This document shows positions 1 to 7,698 of a stretch of 64,000 nt of DNA, piece by piece. This DNA comes from Proteiniphilum sp. X52 (GTDB taxonomy: Bacteria > Bacteroidota > Bacteroidia > Bacteroidales > Dysgonomonadaceae). The stretch spans positions 248,001 to 312,000 of the forward strand of contig NZ_RDSD01000002.1 in the NCBI RefSeq assembly GCF_003712195.1, given 5' to 3'. The position numbers and the translations under genes are program-made. The notes beneath the pieces are model-generated. The model had not been told where the DNA came from, ran no database searches, and worked only from the letters and a program-made list of their open reading frames with translations. The stretch's first letter is position 1; every line of letters begins with the position of its first letter.

Positions 1-354
1 AATGCCGATGCCGAATGGAACGACTCCCGCCAGAGTCTCTTCTCCGAGTTGATCCTGCAATACGGGAAACTTTTGGGTAGTGATGAGTACAATGAGAGAG
101 GGTGGGCTGCGCTGAAAGCATCGTTTGTAATGATGTATAGTCCCCTTAATCCTGTCACTAAAGCACAATGGGAGAAAGTCTATCCCTTCTTCGGAGAGGA
201 AGATTATGGTTTTATGATGGAAAATTACGGCCATGGAGGGCGTACCAGCCCCGAAGGTGAAGGAATGGGAGAATTCACGATATACGATTGGGGGAACGGT
301 GCAGCGGCGGAAGCCTATAACCGTATTCTCGATAAATTCGGAAAAATCAAGTGA
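1..354 (+). CDS. 3' end of an unidentified protein (partial)
   Basis: The frame is open from the first base and ends at the TGA at 352-354, so about 117 C-terminal residues of a longer protein are visible. The segment is rich in aromatic residues and glycines (FGEEDYGFMMENYGHGG, then FTIYDWGNGAAAEAYNRI) and looks like a folded C-terminal domain. I do not recognise the family. It precedes a lipoprotein gene and a sugar-utilisation cluster, so an exported glycan-active protein is plausible, but that is inference from position only. A TTG at 49 could be read as a start, but the frame continues upstream of it with protein-like sequence. Confidence 0.6.
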   Translation, partial: NADAEWNDSRQSLFSELILQYGKLLGSDEYNERGWAALKASFVMMYSPLNPVTKAQWEKVYPFFGEEDYGFMMENYGHGGRTSPEGEGMGEFTIYDWGNGAAAEAYNRILDKFGKIK

Positions 355-363
355 AATTATTAA

Positions 364-423
364 ATAATCGACGCGGCCAATTACGAAGTAACCGATATTG
401 TCGATAAAGTGTTTGGTTACTGA
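364..423 (+). pseudogene. Possible gene-end remnant downstream of the partial CDS
   Basis: After the TGA (352-354) and a TAA (361-363), the same frame reads IIDAANYEVTDIVDKVFGY before another stop. This looks protein-like and lacks a start codon. It may be the former C-terminus of the upstream gene or of a deleted neighbour, or chance. Confidence is low because the stretch is only 19 codons. Confidence 0.2.
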
Positions 424-454
424 TTCTTGGCTCTTGTGTCTAATTTTTATTCTT

Positions 455-1708
455 ATGCAACGAAAAAAAACTTATCGCAGTGTAATGCCTGCCATCATCG
501 GAGGTGCAATTTTACTCTCCTGTACAGGCAACGTGAAAACATCAGAAAATATGGAAAAGGAATATGAAAAGGGAACTTTCGGATATGATCTTGACTATCT
601 GTCCGAAAAAGATGAGGGATTGATCGTGCTGAAGTCGGAAGATGGAAAGGCACAAATAATCCTCTCGGCGAAGTATCAGGGAAAAGTATTTACTTCCACG
701 GCCAATGGCCCGGAAGGAAATAGTCACGGATTCGTAAATTACAACTTCTTCGATGCGGGTATGGAAGATGAACACATGAACGGTTTCGGCGGAGAAGATC
801 GTTTCTGGCTTGGCCCGGAAGGCGGGAAGTATTCCATCTTCTTTGAGCCGGGGAAAGAACAGGTATATGATAACTGGCATACTCCCAAAGCCGTCGATAT
901 CGAAGAGTGGGAGGTGAAGCGTGTGACTCCAAAAGAGGCTGTTTTTGTCAAGGAAATGGAACAGAAGAACTACTTGGGAAGTCTCCTGCATATCGCGATA
1001 GAGCGGAAAGTTGCATTGCTTTCCCCCAGTGAAATAACGGATAAATTACAGGTTGAAATACCTCAAGGAGTGAATGGCGTGGCCTATGAAACAACCAACA
1101 AAATTGTCAATGGCAATGATTTCGAATGGACGCCGAAGACCGGTACGGTCTGTATATGGATGCTCGACATGTTCAATCCTTCCGAATCTGCCGTCACTGT
1201 GATCCCTTATAATACCGGTGACGGGGAAATACTGGGTAAAGTGGTGACATCCGATTATTTCGGTGACATTCCTGCCGACCGCCTGGTTGACGATAACGGT
1301 ATCCTCTATTTCAAAACCGATGGAAAATCAAGAGGCAAACTGGGAATGAATGCCAAACGCACCAGGTCGATCGCGGGAAATTATGATCCGATTGCAAAGC
1401 GATTGACCATCGTGACATTTGATGCTGACCCGGAGGCGACCTATTTGAATCAGGAATGGAATCCTGACAGGGATCCGCTTACAGGAGATGCGTTGAATGC
1501 TTATAACGACGGTCCGTTGGAAGACGGAAGCATTATGGGCCCCTTCCTCGAACTGGAAAGTTGTTCGCCCGCTGCGTTCCTGAAACCGGGAGAGTCGCTC
1601 TCCCACAGACACAACGTATTCCATTTCACAGGCGATCAGACAAGTCTCTCTCCTATTGCTGAGAAATTATTGGGGGTAAACCTTGAAAAGGTCAGGACAA
1701 TATTTTAA
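455..1708 (+). CDS. DUF6786-like exported lipoprotein
   Basis: This encodes a predicted outer-surface or periplasmic lipoprotein of about 417 residues. I place the start at ATG 455 because it gives a basic N-terminus (MQRKKTYR), a hydrophobic stretch and a lipobox (AILLSC). The in-frame ATG at 398 would put a second hydrophobic segment in front. The mature part is beta-rich, with repeated WxxGPEGG/WTPKTG-type turns and an acidic, aromatic-rich C-terminus (GPFLELESCSPAAFLKPGESLSHRHNVFHF), which resembles the DUF6786 proteins found in Bacteroidetes polysaccharide-utilisation loci. That family call is from memory of its style and was not checked. Function is unknown; a carbohydrate-binding or mutarotase-like fold is possible. 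The next gene is 348 bp away across a repeat element. Confidence 0.65.
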   Translation: MQRKKTYRSVMPAIIGGAILLSCTGNVKTSENMEKEYEKGTFGYDLDYLSEKDEGLIVLKSEDGKAQIILSAKYQGKVFTSTANGPEGNSHGFVNYNFFDAGMEDEHMNGFGGEDRFWLGPEGGKYSIFFEPGKEQVYDNWHTPKAVDIEEWEVKRVTPKEAVFVKEMEQKNYLGSLLHIAIERKVALLSPSEITDKLQVEIPQGVNGVAYETTNKIVNGNDFEWTPKTGTVCIWMLDMFNPSESAVTVIPYNTGDGEILGKVVTSDYFGDIPADRLVDDNGILYFKTDGKSRGKLGMNAKRTRSIAGNYDPIAKRLTIVTFDADPEATYLNQEWNPDRDPLTGDALNAYNDGPLEDGSIMGPFLELESCSPAAFLKPGESLSHRHNVFHFTGDQTSLSPIAEKLLGVNLEKVRTIF

Positions 1709-2056
1709 ATCAGATTGGTCTCTTAGAAACTGTTTTGAATTTTACGAGTAATTATTTCACGCTTATTTTTCCACTCTTTCATCTTGGTTTTTTGCCCTTT
1801 TTCGCGCCTTTGAACTTTCATTTCTTTTAAGTGGCCCGCCACATTTCAATCAATGAAAATCCCAATCCATCAAAAAATGGCTAAAAAACAATGGATGAAA
1901 AAATTCAAAACAGCTTCTTAATTTCTTAACATCAGACTTCTTAAATAATTATTTAAAACAATAAGGGACTGGAAATGAGAGCAAATATCGACTGTTTGAA
2001 AGTTGATTTCAAATATCCTTGCTCTTTGTTCTTGACTCTTTATTCTAAACAAAATT
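1709..2056. other. Intergenic gap dominated by a MITE-like element
   Basis: This 348-bp gap separates the lipoprotein gene from the permease gene. About 198 bp of it is the repeat described at 1723-1920. The remaining ~135 bp before the permease is AT-rich. I see no clear TTG/TAnnTTTG promoter and no copy of the operator found at 5380 and 6502. Confidence 0.6.
1723..1920 (+). repeat. MITE-like element, copy A
   Basis: This 198-bp non-coding element begins with TTAGAAACTGTTTTGAATTT and ends with the imperfect reverse complement of that sequence (ATTCAAAACAGCTTCTTA), giving terminal inverted repeats of about 20 bp. A second copy in reverse orientation lies at 27133-27329. By hand alignment they differ by about five substitutions and one 1-bp indel (about 97% identity). 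Inside is the small palindrome GTGGCCCGCCAC. It encodes no protein, so if mobile it would need a transposase supplied elsewhere. I could not identify a clear target-site duplication. Confidence 0.85.
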
Positions 2057-3505
2057 ATGAACACAAAGAATGTAGAAAAGCCCCGATTGATCCCTCCCGG
2101 GATACTGTTCCCTTTTATCCTTCTTACTTCGCTCTTCTTTATCTGGGCGGTGCCCAACAATATGACCGACACCATGCTGGCGGCGTTCAAGCGCATCATG
2201 AGCCTGACCGATACGCAAACAGCATGGATCCAGGTAGTTTGCTATCTTCTCGGGTACGGTTGTTTCGCCCTTCCCGGAGCAATTTTTATCAAGAGACGCA
2301 CCTTCAAATCAGGAGTATTGTTAGGACTCTCGCTTTGTATAACGGGGTCGATGCTCTTTTATCCGGCTATGCTGGTAAATGATTTCAGTTCGCCATTGAG
2401 TTTCGCCACCTATCTTTTCGGTATTTTCATATTGTTTGCAGGATTATCAGTACTTGAAACTTCTGCCAATGCCTATGTCTATGCACTTGGTGATCCGATA
2501 ACCGCCACCCGCAGATTGAATTTCTCCCAATCGTTCAATCCATTTGGCGCGTTGACCGGTGTGCTGGCCAGCCAGATATTTGTCTTGTCTCAGTTGAATA
2601 CCATGACGGCCGGCGAAAGGGCTGTGCTGAGCTCATCGGAACTGGCCTACATCCAAAGGGGTGAACTGAATGCCGTCACCATGGCCTACCTGATCCTGGG
2701 GGCGGTGATGCTGGTATTGTTACTGCTGATCATATTCACCAGAATGCCGAAAGCACAGGACGATGATAAGAGTTTAGACCTGAAAGCGACATGGGGTCGG
2801 TTGAAAAGGAATAAGAATTACATCTGGGGAGTATTGGCACAGTTTTTCTATGTGGGTGCGCAGATCGCAGTCTGGTCGTTCATCATTCGTTATGTCATGC
2901 AGCAACTCGATTTAGACGCGGTGATCGCCGGCCTGGGTACAGATCCTTCGCAGGAAGCAATTATTGGCGCATTACGCAGTTTAGAACCGGTGGCAGGCGG
3001 TTTCTACGCACTTTGTGATGCGATCGGACTGGATGCGCTCTTGCCTCGTACAGCCGAGCAGGCGGGCGCCACTTACTATATCATGTCGCTTATTTTCTTT
3101 GTTCTCGGACGCTTTATCAGTACCTGGCTGATGAAATATATCCGCCCGGTGAATATATTGTCGGGATTGGGAATTCTGGCGGTAATCTTTTCACTTTTGG
3201 CGATCTACGGAGAAGGATTTGTGGGGGTATATGCCTTGATGGGTATCTCGGGTTGTATGTCCGCCATGTTTCCCACTATTTATGGTCTTGGCATGAGAGG
3301 GCTGGGAGATGATACCAAGATTGCCGGTTCGGGTATGGTAATGGCGATTGCCGGTGCAGCATTGCTGACGCAAGTGCAGGGTATTCTCTCCGATCAGGCG
3401 GGAAGCATTAAGTTCGCTTACTGGGTACCCGCCGTCGCATTCATTATCATTACTTATTACAGTTTTACGATCGCGCGCAGCAAGAAGTTGGGTAACGGAA
3501 AATAG
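2057..3505 (+). CDS. FHS-family sugar:H+ symporter (FucP-like MFS)
   Basis: This is a 482-residue inner-membrane permease with about 12 hydrophobic segments. It resembles the fucose:proton symporter (FHS/FucP) branch of the major facilitator superfamily: N-terminal FPFILLTSLFFIWAVPNNMTD, the AWIQVVCYLLGYGCFALP segment, and SANAYVYALGDPITATRRLNFSQSFNPFG, where the NPFG signature closes the N-terminal half. The C-terminal half carries GCMSAMFPTIYGLGMRGLG. The gene ends 5 bp before the ribulokinase start, so the two are very likely co-transcribed and the permease probably imports the pentose or ketose that feeds the kinase. FHS members carry fucose, glucose, galactose, xylulose and others, so the exact sugar cannot be read from sequence. 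Confidence 0.88.
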   Translation: MNTKNVEKPRLIPPGILFPFILLTSLFFIWAVPNNMTDTMLAAFKRIMSLTDTQTAWIQVVCYLLGYGCFALPGAIFIKRRTFKSGVLLGLSLCITGSMLFYPAMLVNDFSSPLSFATYLFGIFILFAGLSVLETSANAYVYALGDPITATRRLNFSQSFNPFGALTGVLASQIFVLSQLNTMTAGERAVLSSSELAYIQRGELNAVTMAYLILGAVMLVLLLLIIFTRMPKAQDDDKSLDLKATWGRLKRNKNYIWGVLAQFFYVGAQIAVWSFIIRYVMQQLDLDAVIAGLGTDPSQEAIIGALRSLEPVAGGFYALCDAIGLDALLPRTAEQAGATYYIMSLIFFVLGRFISTWLMKYIRPVNILSGLGILAVIFSLLAIYGEGFVGVYALMGISGCMSAMFPTIYGLGMRGLGDDTKIAGSGMVMAIAGAALLTQVQGILSDQAGSIKFAYWVPAVAFIIITYYSFTIARSKKLGNGK

Positions 3506-3510
3506 AATAG

Positions 3511-5160
3511 ATGGATATGGAAAAGTTAGTCATAGGTATTGATTATGGTACCGACTCATGTCGCGCCGTAGCGTTGGACACCCTATCCGGGAAAGAGTTG
3601 GCGACTGCGATCTCGGGTTATGCCCGCTGGGAAAAAGGATTATATTGTGATCCCTCTGCCAACCGCTACCGGCAGCATCCGCAGGATTATATTGATTCGC
3701 TTGTGGAGGTGATTCACCATGTATTGGCACAATTATCACCTGATGAGGTGAAAAATGTGGTTGCTCTTGGAATTGACACCACGGGGAGCACACCCTGCCT
3801 GACGGACCGCGACGGCACACCGTTGGCGTTGCTGCCCGAATATGCCGACGACCCCGATGCCATGTTTATTCTCTGGAAAGATCATACTTCTATCCGGGAG
3901 GCAGATGAAATCAATGCCCTGGCCCGTAAGTGGGAGACCGATTTTACGTCCCGCTCCGGGGGGATCTACTCTTCAGAGTGGTTCTGGGCTAAAGCGCTGC
4001 ACGTACTTCGCGCAAATAAGAAAATAAGGGAGAAAGCCTGTTCCATTATTGAGCATTGCGACTGGATGCCGGCATTATTGACGGGAAATCTGCGGCCTGA
4101 ACAGGTGAAGCGTAGCCGTTGTGCCGCGGGACACAAAGGTATGTGGGCGTCAGCATGGGGCGGTTATCCCTCGCAGGAGTTCCTTTCCGCTCTCGACCCC
4201 TTGTTCAGTGGATTTGCCGCCCTTCTGGAAAACAAAACTTACACAAGCGATGTCTCTGCCGGCAAACTGACCGACGAATGGGCGGGGCGGCTCGGTCTGC
4301 CTCAAAACGTCGATGTGGCCGTCGGCATTATCGATGCGCATGCCGGAGCTATTGGTGCGGGAATCACCGCGCACACGATGGTGAAAATTGTGGGCACCTC
4401 TACCTGCGATATTGTGGTTACCCCAAAAAAGGATATAGCCGGGAAGCTGATCCCCGGTATCAGCGGTCAGGTAGACGGGTCGGTTATTCCCGGCCTGATA
4501 GGTCTCGAGGCAGGACAATCTGCTTTTGGCGATGTGTATGCCTGGTGGAAGGAGATACTTTCCTGGTCGTTGAACCTGCTCCCCGAAGGGCAAAAGAGGG
4601 AAATAACAACCCAGATATTGTCGAAGCTCACCGAAGAGGCGGAAAAACTGCCGCTAACTGAGTCGGATCCGGTGGCCACCGACTGGTTGAACGGACGGCG
4701 TACCCCCTTTGCCGACCTCACCTTGAAGGGAGGCATTGCCGGTATCACTTTGGCTACTACCCCTGCGCAGATCTTCAAAAGCCTGGTGGAAGCCACAGCT
4801 TTCGGCTCCCGTGCTATTATGGAGCATCTTGAGAAAGAGGGTGTGCAGGTCAATGAGGTGATTGGAGTGGGAGGTATTTCATTGAAATCATCCTATGTGA
4901 TGCAGACACTCTCCGATATCATGGGCGTACCTATTAAAGTGGCGGCTACACAACAGGCAGGGGCCTTGGGAGCCGCTATGTGTGCTGCTGTCGCGGCAGG
5001 TGCTTTCAATAGCATGGAAAGTGCCCTCCAATCCCTGGGGCAGGGTTATAAAACCGTATACCTCCCCCGCGTGGAAAACCGGGAGACGTATGATGTGTTG
5101 TATGAAAAATACCGGCAACTGAGCCGGTTTTTGGAAACAAGCGAAACAAATAATTATTAA
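3511..5160 (+). CDS. araB: Ribulokinase
   Basis: This is a cytoplasmic FGGY-family kinase expected to phosphorylate L-ribulose with ATP to L-ribulose 5-phosphate in arabinose catabolism. The 549 residues follow E. coli AraB closely from memory: IGIDYGTDSCRAVALD at the N-terminal phosphate-binding loop, YARWEKGLYCDPSANRYRQHPQDYI, GIDTTGSTP, FILWKDHTS, GGIYSSEWFWAK, CDWMPALLTG, CAAGHKGMW, VGTSTCD, GQVDGSVIPGLIGLEAGQSAFGDVYAW, DWLNGRRTP and a C-terminal GVGGISLKS ATP-binding segment. An in-frame ATG six bases downstream (3517) is an alternative start. A strong terminator follows at 5181. No arabinose isomerase (araA) or ribulose-phosphate epimerase (araD) gene is in the window, so these must be elsewhere or the kinase receives ribulose from another route. 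Confidence 0.93.
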   Translation: MDMEKLVIGIDYGTDSCRAVALDTLSGKELATAISGYARWEKGLYCDPSANRYRQHPQDYIDSLVEVIHHVLAQLSPDEVKNVVALGIDTTGSTPCLTDRDGTPLALLPEYADDPDAMFILWKDHTSIREADEINALARKWETDFTSRSGGIYSSEWFWAKALHVLRANKKIREKACSIIEHCDWMPALLTGNLRPEQVKRSRCAAGHKGMWASAWGGYPSQEFLSALDPLFSGFAALLENKTYTSDVSAGKLTDEWAGRLGLPQNVDVAVGIIDAHAGAIGAGITAHTMVKIVGTSTCDIVVTPKKDIAGKLIPGISGQVDGSVIPGLIGLEAGQSAFGDVYAWWKEILSWSLNLLPEGQKREITTQILSKLTEEAEKLPLTESDPVATDWLNGRRTPFADLTLKGGIAGITLATTPAQIFKSLVEATAFGSRAIMEHLEKEGVQVNEVIGVGGISLKSSYVMQTLSDIMGVPIKVAATQQAGALGAAMCAAVAAGAFNSMESALQSLGQGYKTVYLPRVENRETYDVLYEKYRQLSRFLETSETNNY

Positions 5161-5180
5161 TTTCTCACCATTCAAATATG

Positions 5181-5227
5181 AAACCGGGATTGCCTGTCCA
5201 GTTTGAGCAGGTGGTCCTGGTTTTTTT
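5181..5227 (+). terminator. Rho-independent terminator of the permease-araB unit
   Basis: A 16-bp stem (left arm 5181-5196, right arm 5208-5223, several G-U pairs) with an 11-nt loop is followed directly by a run of seven T (5221-5227). It lies 20 bp after the araB stop and separates that unit from the downstream regulator. Confidence 0.85.
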
Positions 5228-5378
5228 GTAATAAACACATCCCAAAAATGAATAAATTACGCATCAAAATCTAAGATAAAATCGGAATATCTGGTAACAA
5301 AGCCAGCCATTCCAGGGTATTGAAGTGACATACTTTGTGCCAGAACTGAAAAGATGTTGTATAACATATGGATTAATT

Positions 5379-5409
5379 TTGCTAAAACGATTTAATAAAA
5401 CTATTTTTG
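5379..5409 (+). promoter_or_regulatory. Promoter of the LacI-type regulator gene
   Basis: TTG (5379-5381) and TATTTTTG (5402-5409), 20 nt apart, fit the Bacteroidetes housekeeping promoter (TTG/TAnnTTTG). Transcription would begin near 5416, giving a ~22-nt leader before the ATG at 5438. The operator at 5380-5397 lies between the two boxes, as expected for autorepression. Confidence 0.65.
5380..5397. promoter_or_regulatory. Putative LacI-type operator 1
   Basis: The core GCTAAAACGATTTA (5381-5394) matches all 14 corresponding bases of the reverse complement of the palindrome at 6502-6519. It has the central CG typical of LacI/GalR operators and sits inside the regulator promoter. That the adjacent LacI-type protein binds it is inference. 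Confidence 0.6.
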
Positions 5410-5437
5410 TAATTCATTCTTATTCTCTCACCTGCAA

Positions 5438-6454
5438 ATGGAAAAAAAGGTATCGATAAAAGATATTGCGAAAATGGTAGGTGTCTCGCCCGCCCTTGTT
5501 TCAATGGTATTGAATGGGAAGGCTGCGCAATACAGGATCGGGGAGGAAGTTGCCAGGCGGGTTGTGAAGACTGCGAATGAGATGCATTATGCGCCGAATC
5601 TTGTCGCAAAAAATTTACGGTCTGGAAAAACTCAGTTGGTAGGTTTGATCGTTACCGATATTTCCAATCCCTTTTATTCGGCCATCGCGCGAATTGTAGA
5701 GGATAGGGCCAGCGAATTGAATTACACTGTGTTGATAAGTAGTACGGATGAAAATCTGAAAAATACGGAAAGATTGGTGGATGTGCTGCTCAACAAAGGG
5801 GTAGAAGGATTGATACTGGTGCCATGCGATGGTTCGATGAAGCTCATTCAAAGACTGTATGACAGCCATTTCCCTACAGTGTTGCTGGACAGATATTTCC
5901 CGGATATAGATTTGAGCTCATCCTGTTTGGATAATTACAAGGCCACCGAACTGGCCACGGAGCATCTGCTCGGTCAAGGATATAAAAACATCGCGTTGAT
6001 CGCTTATAATACCGAAATGCATCATATTTTAGATCGTATTTCCGGTTATGAGGACACGATGAAAAATGCGGGACTAAGTGCTTATGTGCATGTCAGGAAG
6101 GTAAATATTCTGAATCCGAAACCGGATATCAGAGAAGCGTTGGAAGAATTGATCCATAGCGAGCATGTGGATGCCATTATGTTTTTGACCAATATGCTCG
6201 CCACCAATGGATTGTACTGCTTGAATGAAATGAATGTGAAAATACCGGACGATGTGGCAGTAGTGGGTTTTAATGGAAATGACGCGTTTCATCTCTTTTA
6301 TTCACCCATCACCTATATCAGGCAACCGATCGAGCAAATTGCAAAGGGATCAATCGATATATTGATTAAAAGCATCAAGAAAAGTAATTATAAATCAAAA
6401 CTATTTTTAGAGCCGGAACTGGTGATACAGCAGTCATCCCAAAGGCACCCGTAG
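5438..6454 (+). CDS. LacI/GalR-family transcriptional regulator
   Basis: This is a 338-residue cytoplasmic DNA-binding regulator. Residues 4-60 form a LacI helix-turn-helix and hinge (SIKDIAKMVGVSPALVSMVL, then RVVKTANEMHYAPNLVAKNLRSGKT). Residues 62-330 form a periplasmic-binding-protein-like sensor domain (VGLIVTDISNPFYSAIARIVED, GLILVPCD, FPTVLLDRYF, DDVAVVGFNG, ITYIRQPIEQI). It lies between the permease-kinase unit and the aldolase-SusCD region. A matching palindrome overlaps its own promoter and a second copy precedes the next gene, so it probably represses itself and that gene and responds to a sugar or sugar acid. The inducer is unknown. Length and domain order are normal. Confidence 0.92.
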   Translation: MEKKVSIKDIAKMVGVSPALVSMVLNGKAAQYRIGEEVARRVVKTANEMHYAPNLVAKNLRSGKTQLVGLIVTDISNPFYSAIARIVEDRASELNYTVLISSTDENLKNTERLVDVLLNKGVEGLILVPCDGSMKLIQRLYDSHFPTVLLDRYFPDIDLSSSCLDNYKATELATEHLLGQGYKNIALIAYNTEMHHILDRISGYEDTMKNAGLSAYVHVRKVNILNPKPDIREALEELIHSEHVDAIMFLTNMLATNGLYCLNEMNVKIPDDVAVVGFNGNDAFHLFYSPITYIRQPIEQIAKGSIDILIKSIKKSNYKSKLFLEPELVIQQSSQRHP

Positions 6455-6501
6455 AAAAACAGACTGGAATTATGATGATGGGGAATTTTTGTAGACCTCC
6501 A

Positions 6502-6519
6502 AGCTAAATCGTTTTAGCT
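6502..6519. promoter_or_regulatory. Putative LacI-type operator 2
   Basis: AGCTAAATCGTTTTAGCT is palindromic at 16 of 18 positions around a central CG and lies 91 bp before the aldolase start. Its core is repeated in the regulator promoter at 5380-5397, so both genes are likely controlled together by the LacI-type protein. Confidence 0.65.
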
Positions 6520-6609
6520 GATGGAGTGAAAAAGAGAAAACAAAGAAGAGGGTCTCTTGGACAGGGTAGATAAAAAAGAATAAATTAAAAATAAAATAGT
6601 TTTAATCAT

Positions 6610-7536
6610 ATGCAATACAGGCAAATAAAATCACTTGAAGGGATCATTGTCCCTCTTGTGACACCATTGTCCGGAAATAGCCGGATCGACATCGAAGGAT
6701 TGAATAATCTGGTTGAACACGTGATAAGAGGTGGGGTACATGGTATTTTCATTCTGGGTACCACCGGTGAGGCGCAAAGTTTAAGTATGAACCAGCGTGA
6801 AGAGATGATAAAGGAAACAAGCCGGATACTGCGAAATCGATTACCTCTTTTGGTGGGTATTTCCGACACCTCCCTCAGCGACAGCGCTGCTTTGGCTCAA
6901 AAGGCGTATGAAGCCGGCGCATATGCTGTTGTTGCGACGCCTCCTTATTATTTTGCTGCCGCCCAATCGGAGTTGATCGGCTATTTCGAGAATCTGATTT
7001 CTCTGTTACCCCTCCCTTTGTTTTTGTATAATATGCCTGTGCATACAAAAGTGGCATTTGATCCTAAAACGATTAAGCATATTGCGCAAAATGAAAAGGT
7101 GATTGGTTTTAAAGACAGTTCCGCCAACGGTACTTATCTACAGACTGTGATGTACATCATGAGAGAAAGACCTGAATTCATGATTTTTGTCGGTCCGGAA
7201 GAAATGACTGCTGAAATGGTGTTGATGGGTGCTCACGGAGGAGTCAACGGAGGAGCCAACTTATTCCCTGAATTGTATGTCGAATTGTATAATGCCGCCA
7301 AATCTCATGATATGGAAAAAGTGAGGAGTTTGCAGCAAAAAGTGATGCGGATATCCACCGGTATTTACAGTAGAAGCAAGCATGCCTCCAGCTATCTCAA
7401 AGGCCTCAAATGTGCCTTGTCCGTGGCAGGTATTTGCGGTGATTTCCCGGCTATGCCCTTTTCTCATTTCAATGAGGAGTATCGAAAAGAAATAGAGAAC
7501 GAAATGGCCGCGATGACCGGTCTTCATTTCCGATAA
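6610..7536 (+). CDS. DapA/NanA-superfamily class I aldolase or dehydratase
   Basis: This is a 308-residue cytoplasmic TIM-barrel enzyme of the dihydrodipicolinate synthase / N-acetylneuraminate lyase superfamily. Visible hallmarks are the carboxylate-binding loop GTTGEAQSL (about residues 50-58), the catalytic tyrosine in LFLYNMP (Tyr140) and the Schiff-base lysine in VIGFKDSS (Lys168). The sialate-lyase signature around the substrate glycerol chain (GSTYN in E. coli NanA) is absent; here it reads GGVNGGANLF. It is therefore not a clear sialic acid lyase. Its place between a LacI-type regulator and SusCD, behind an operator, suggests a 2-keto-3-deoxy sugar acid aldolase or dehydratase rather than lysine synthesis. 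The substrate is unresolved. Confidence 0.85.
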   Translation: MQYRQIKSLEGIIVPLVTPLSGNSRIDIEGLNNLVEHVIRGGVHGIFILGTTGEAQSLSMNQREEMIKETSRILRNRLPLLVGISDTSLSDSAALAQKAYEAGAYAVVATPPYYFAAAQSELIGYFENLISLLPLPLFLYNMPVHTKVAFDPKTIKHIAQNEKVIGFKDSSANGTYLQTVMYIMRERPEFMIFVGPEEMTAEMVLMGAHGGVNGGANLFPELYVELYNAAKSHDMEKVRSLQQKVMRISTGIYSRSKHASSYLKGLKCALSVAGICGDFPAMPFSHFNEEYRKEIENEMAAMTGLHFR

Positions 7537-7698
7537 GGGGGGCAGACCGTGGCGCAAGTAACTTTTACTCTACATAGTGCTTCCTGAATTTAATTATCTC
7601 GTAACCCTAATATATTTTATGCCCTCATTCAATTCATTCATTTAATAAAACCATAGTGAATATTATCCAAGTTATTAATCCAAAAACGCAACAATTGT

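Noticed and set aside
6610-7536. N-acetylneuraminate lyase (nanA), prompted by the sialidase-like gene downstream.
   Set aside because: The GSTYN-type segment of sialate lyases is replaced by GGVNGGANLF, so only the superfamily can be called.
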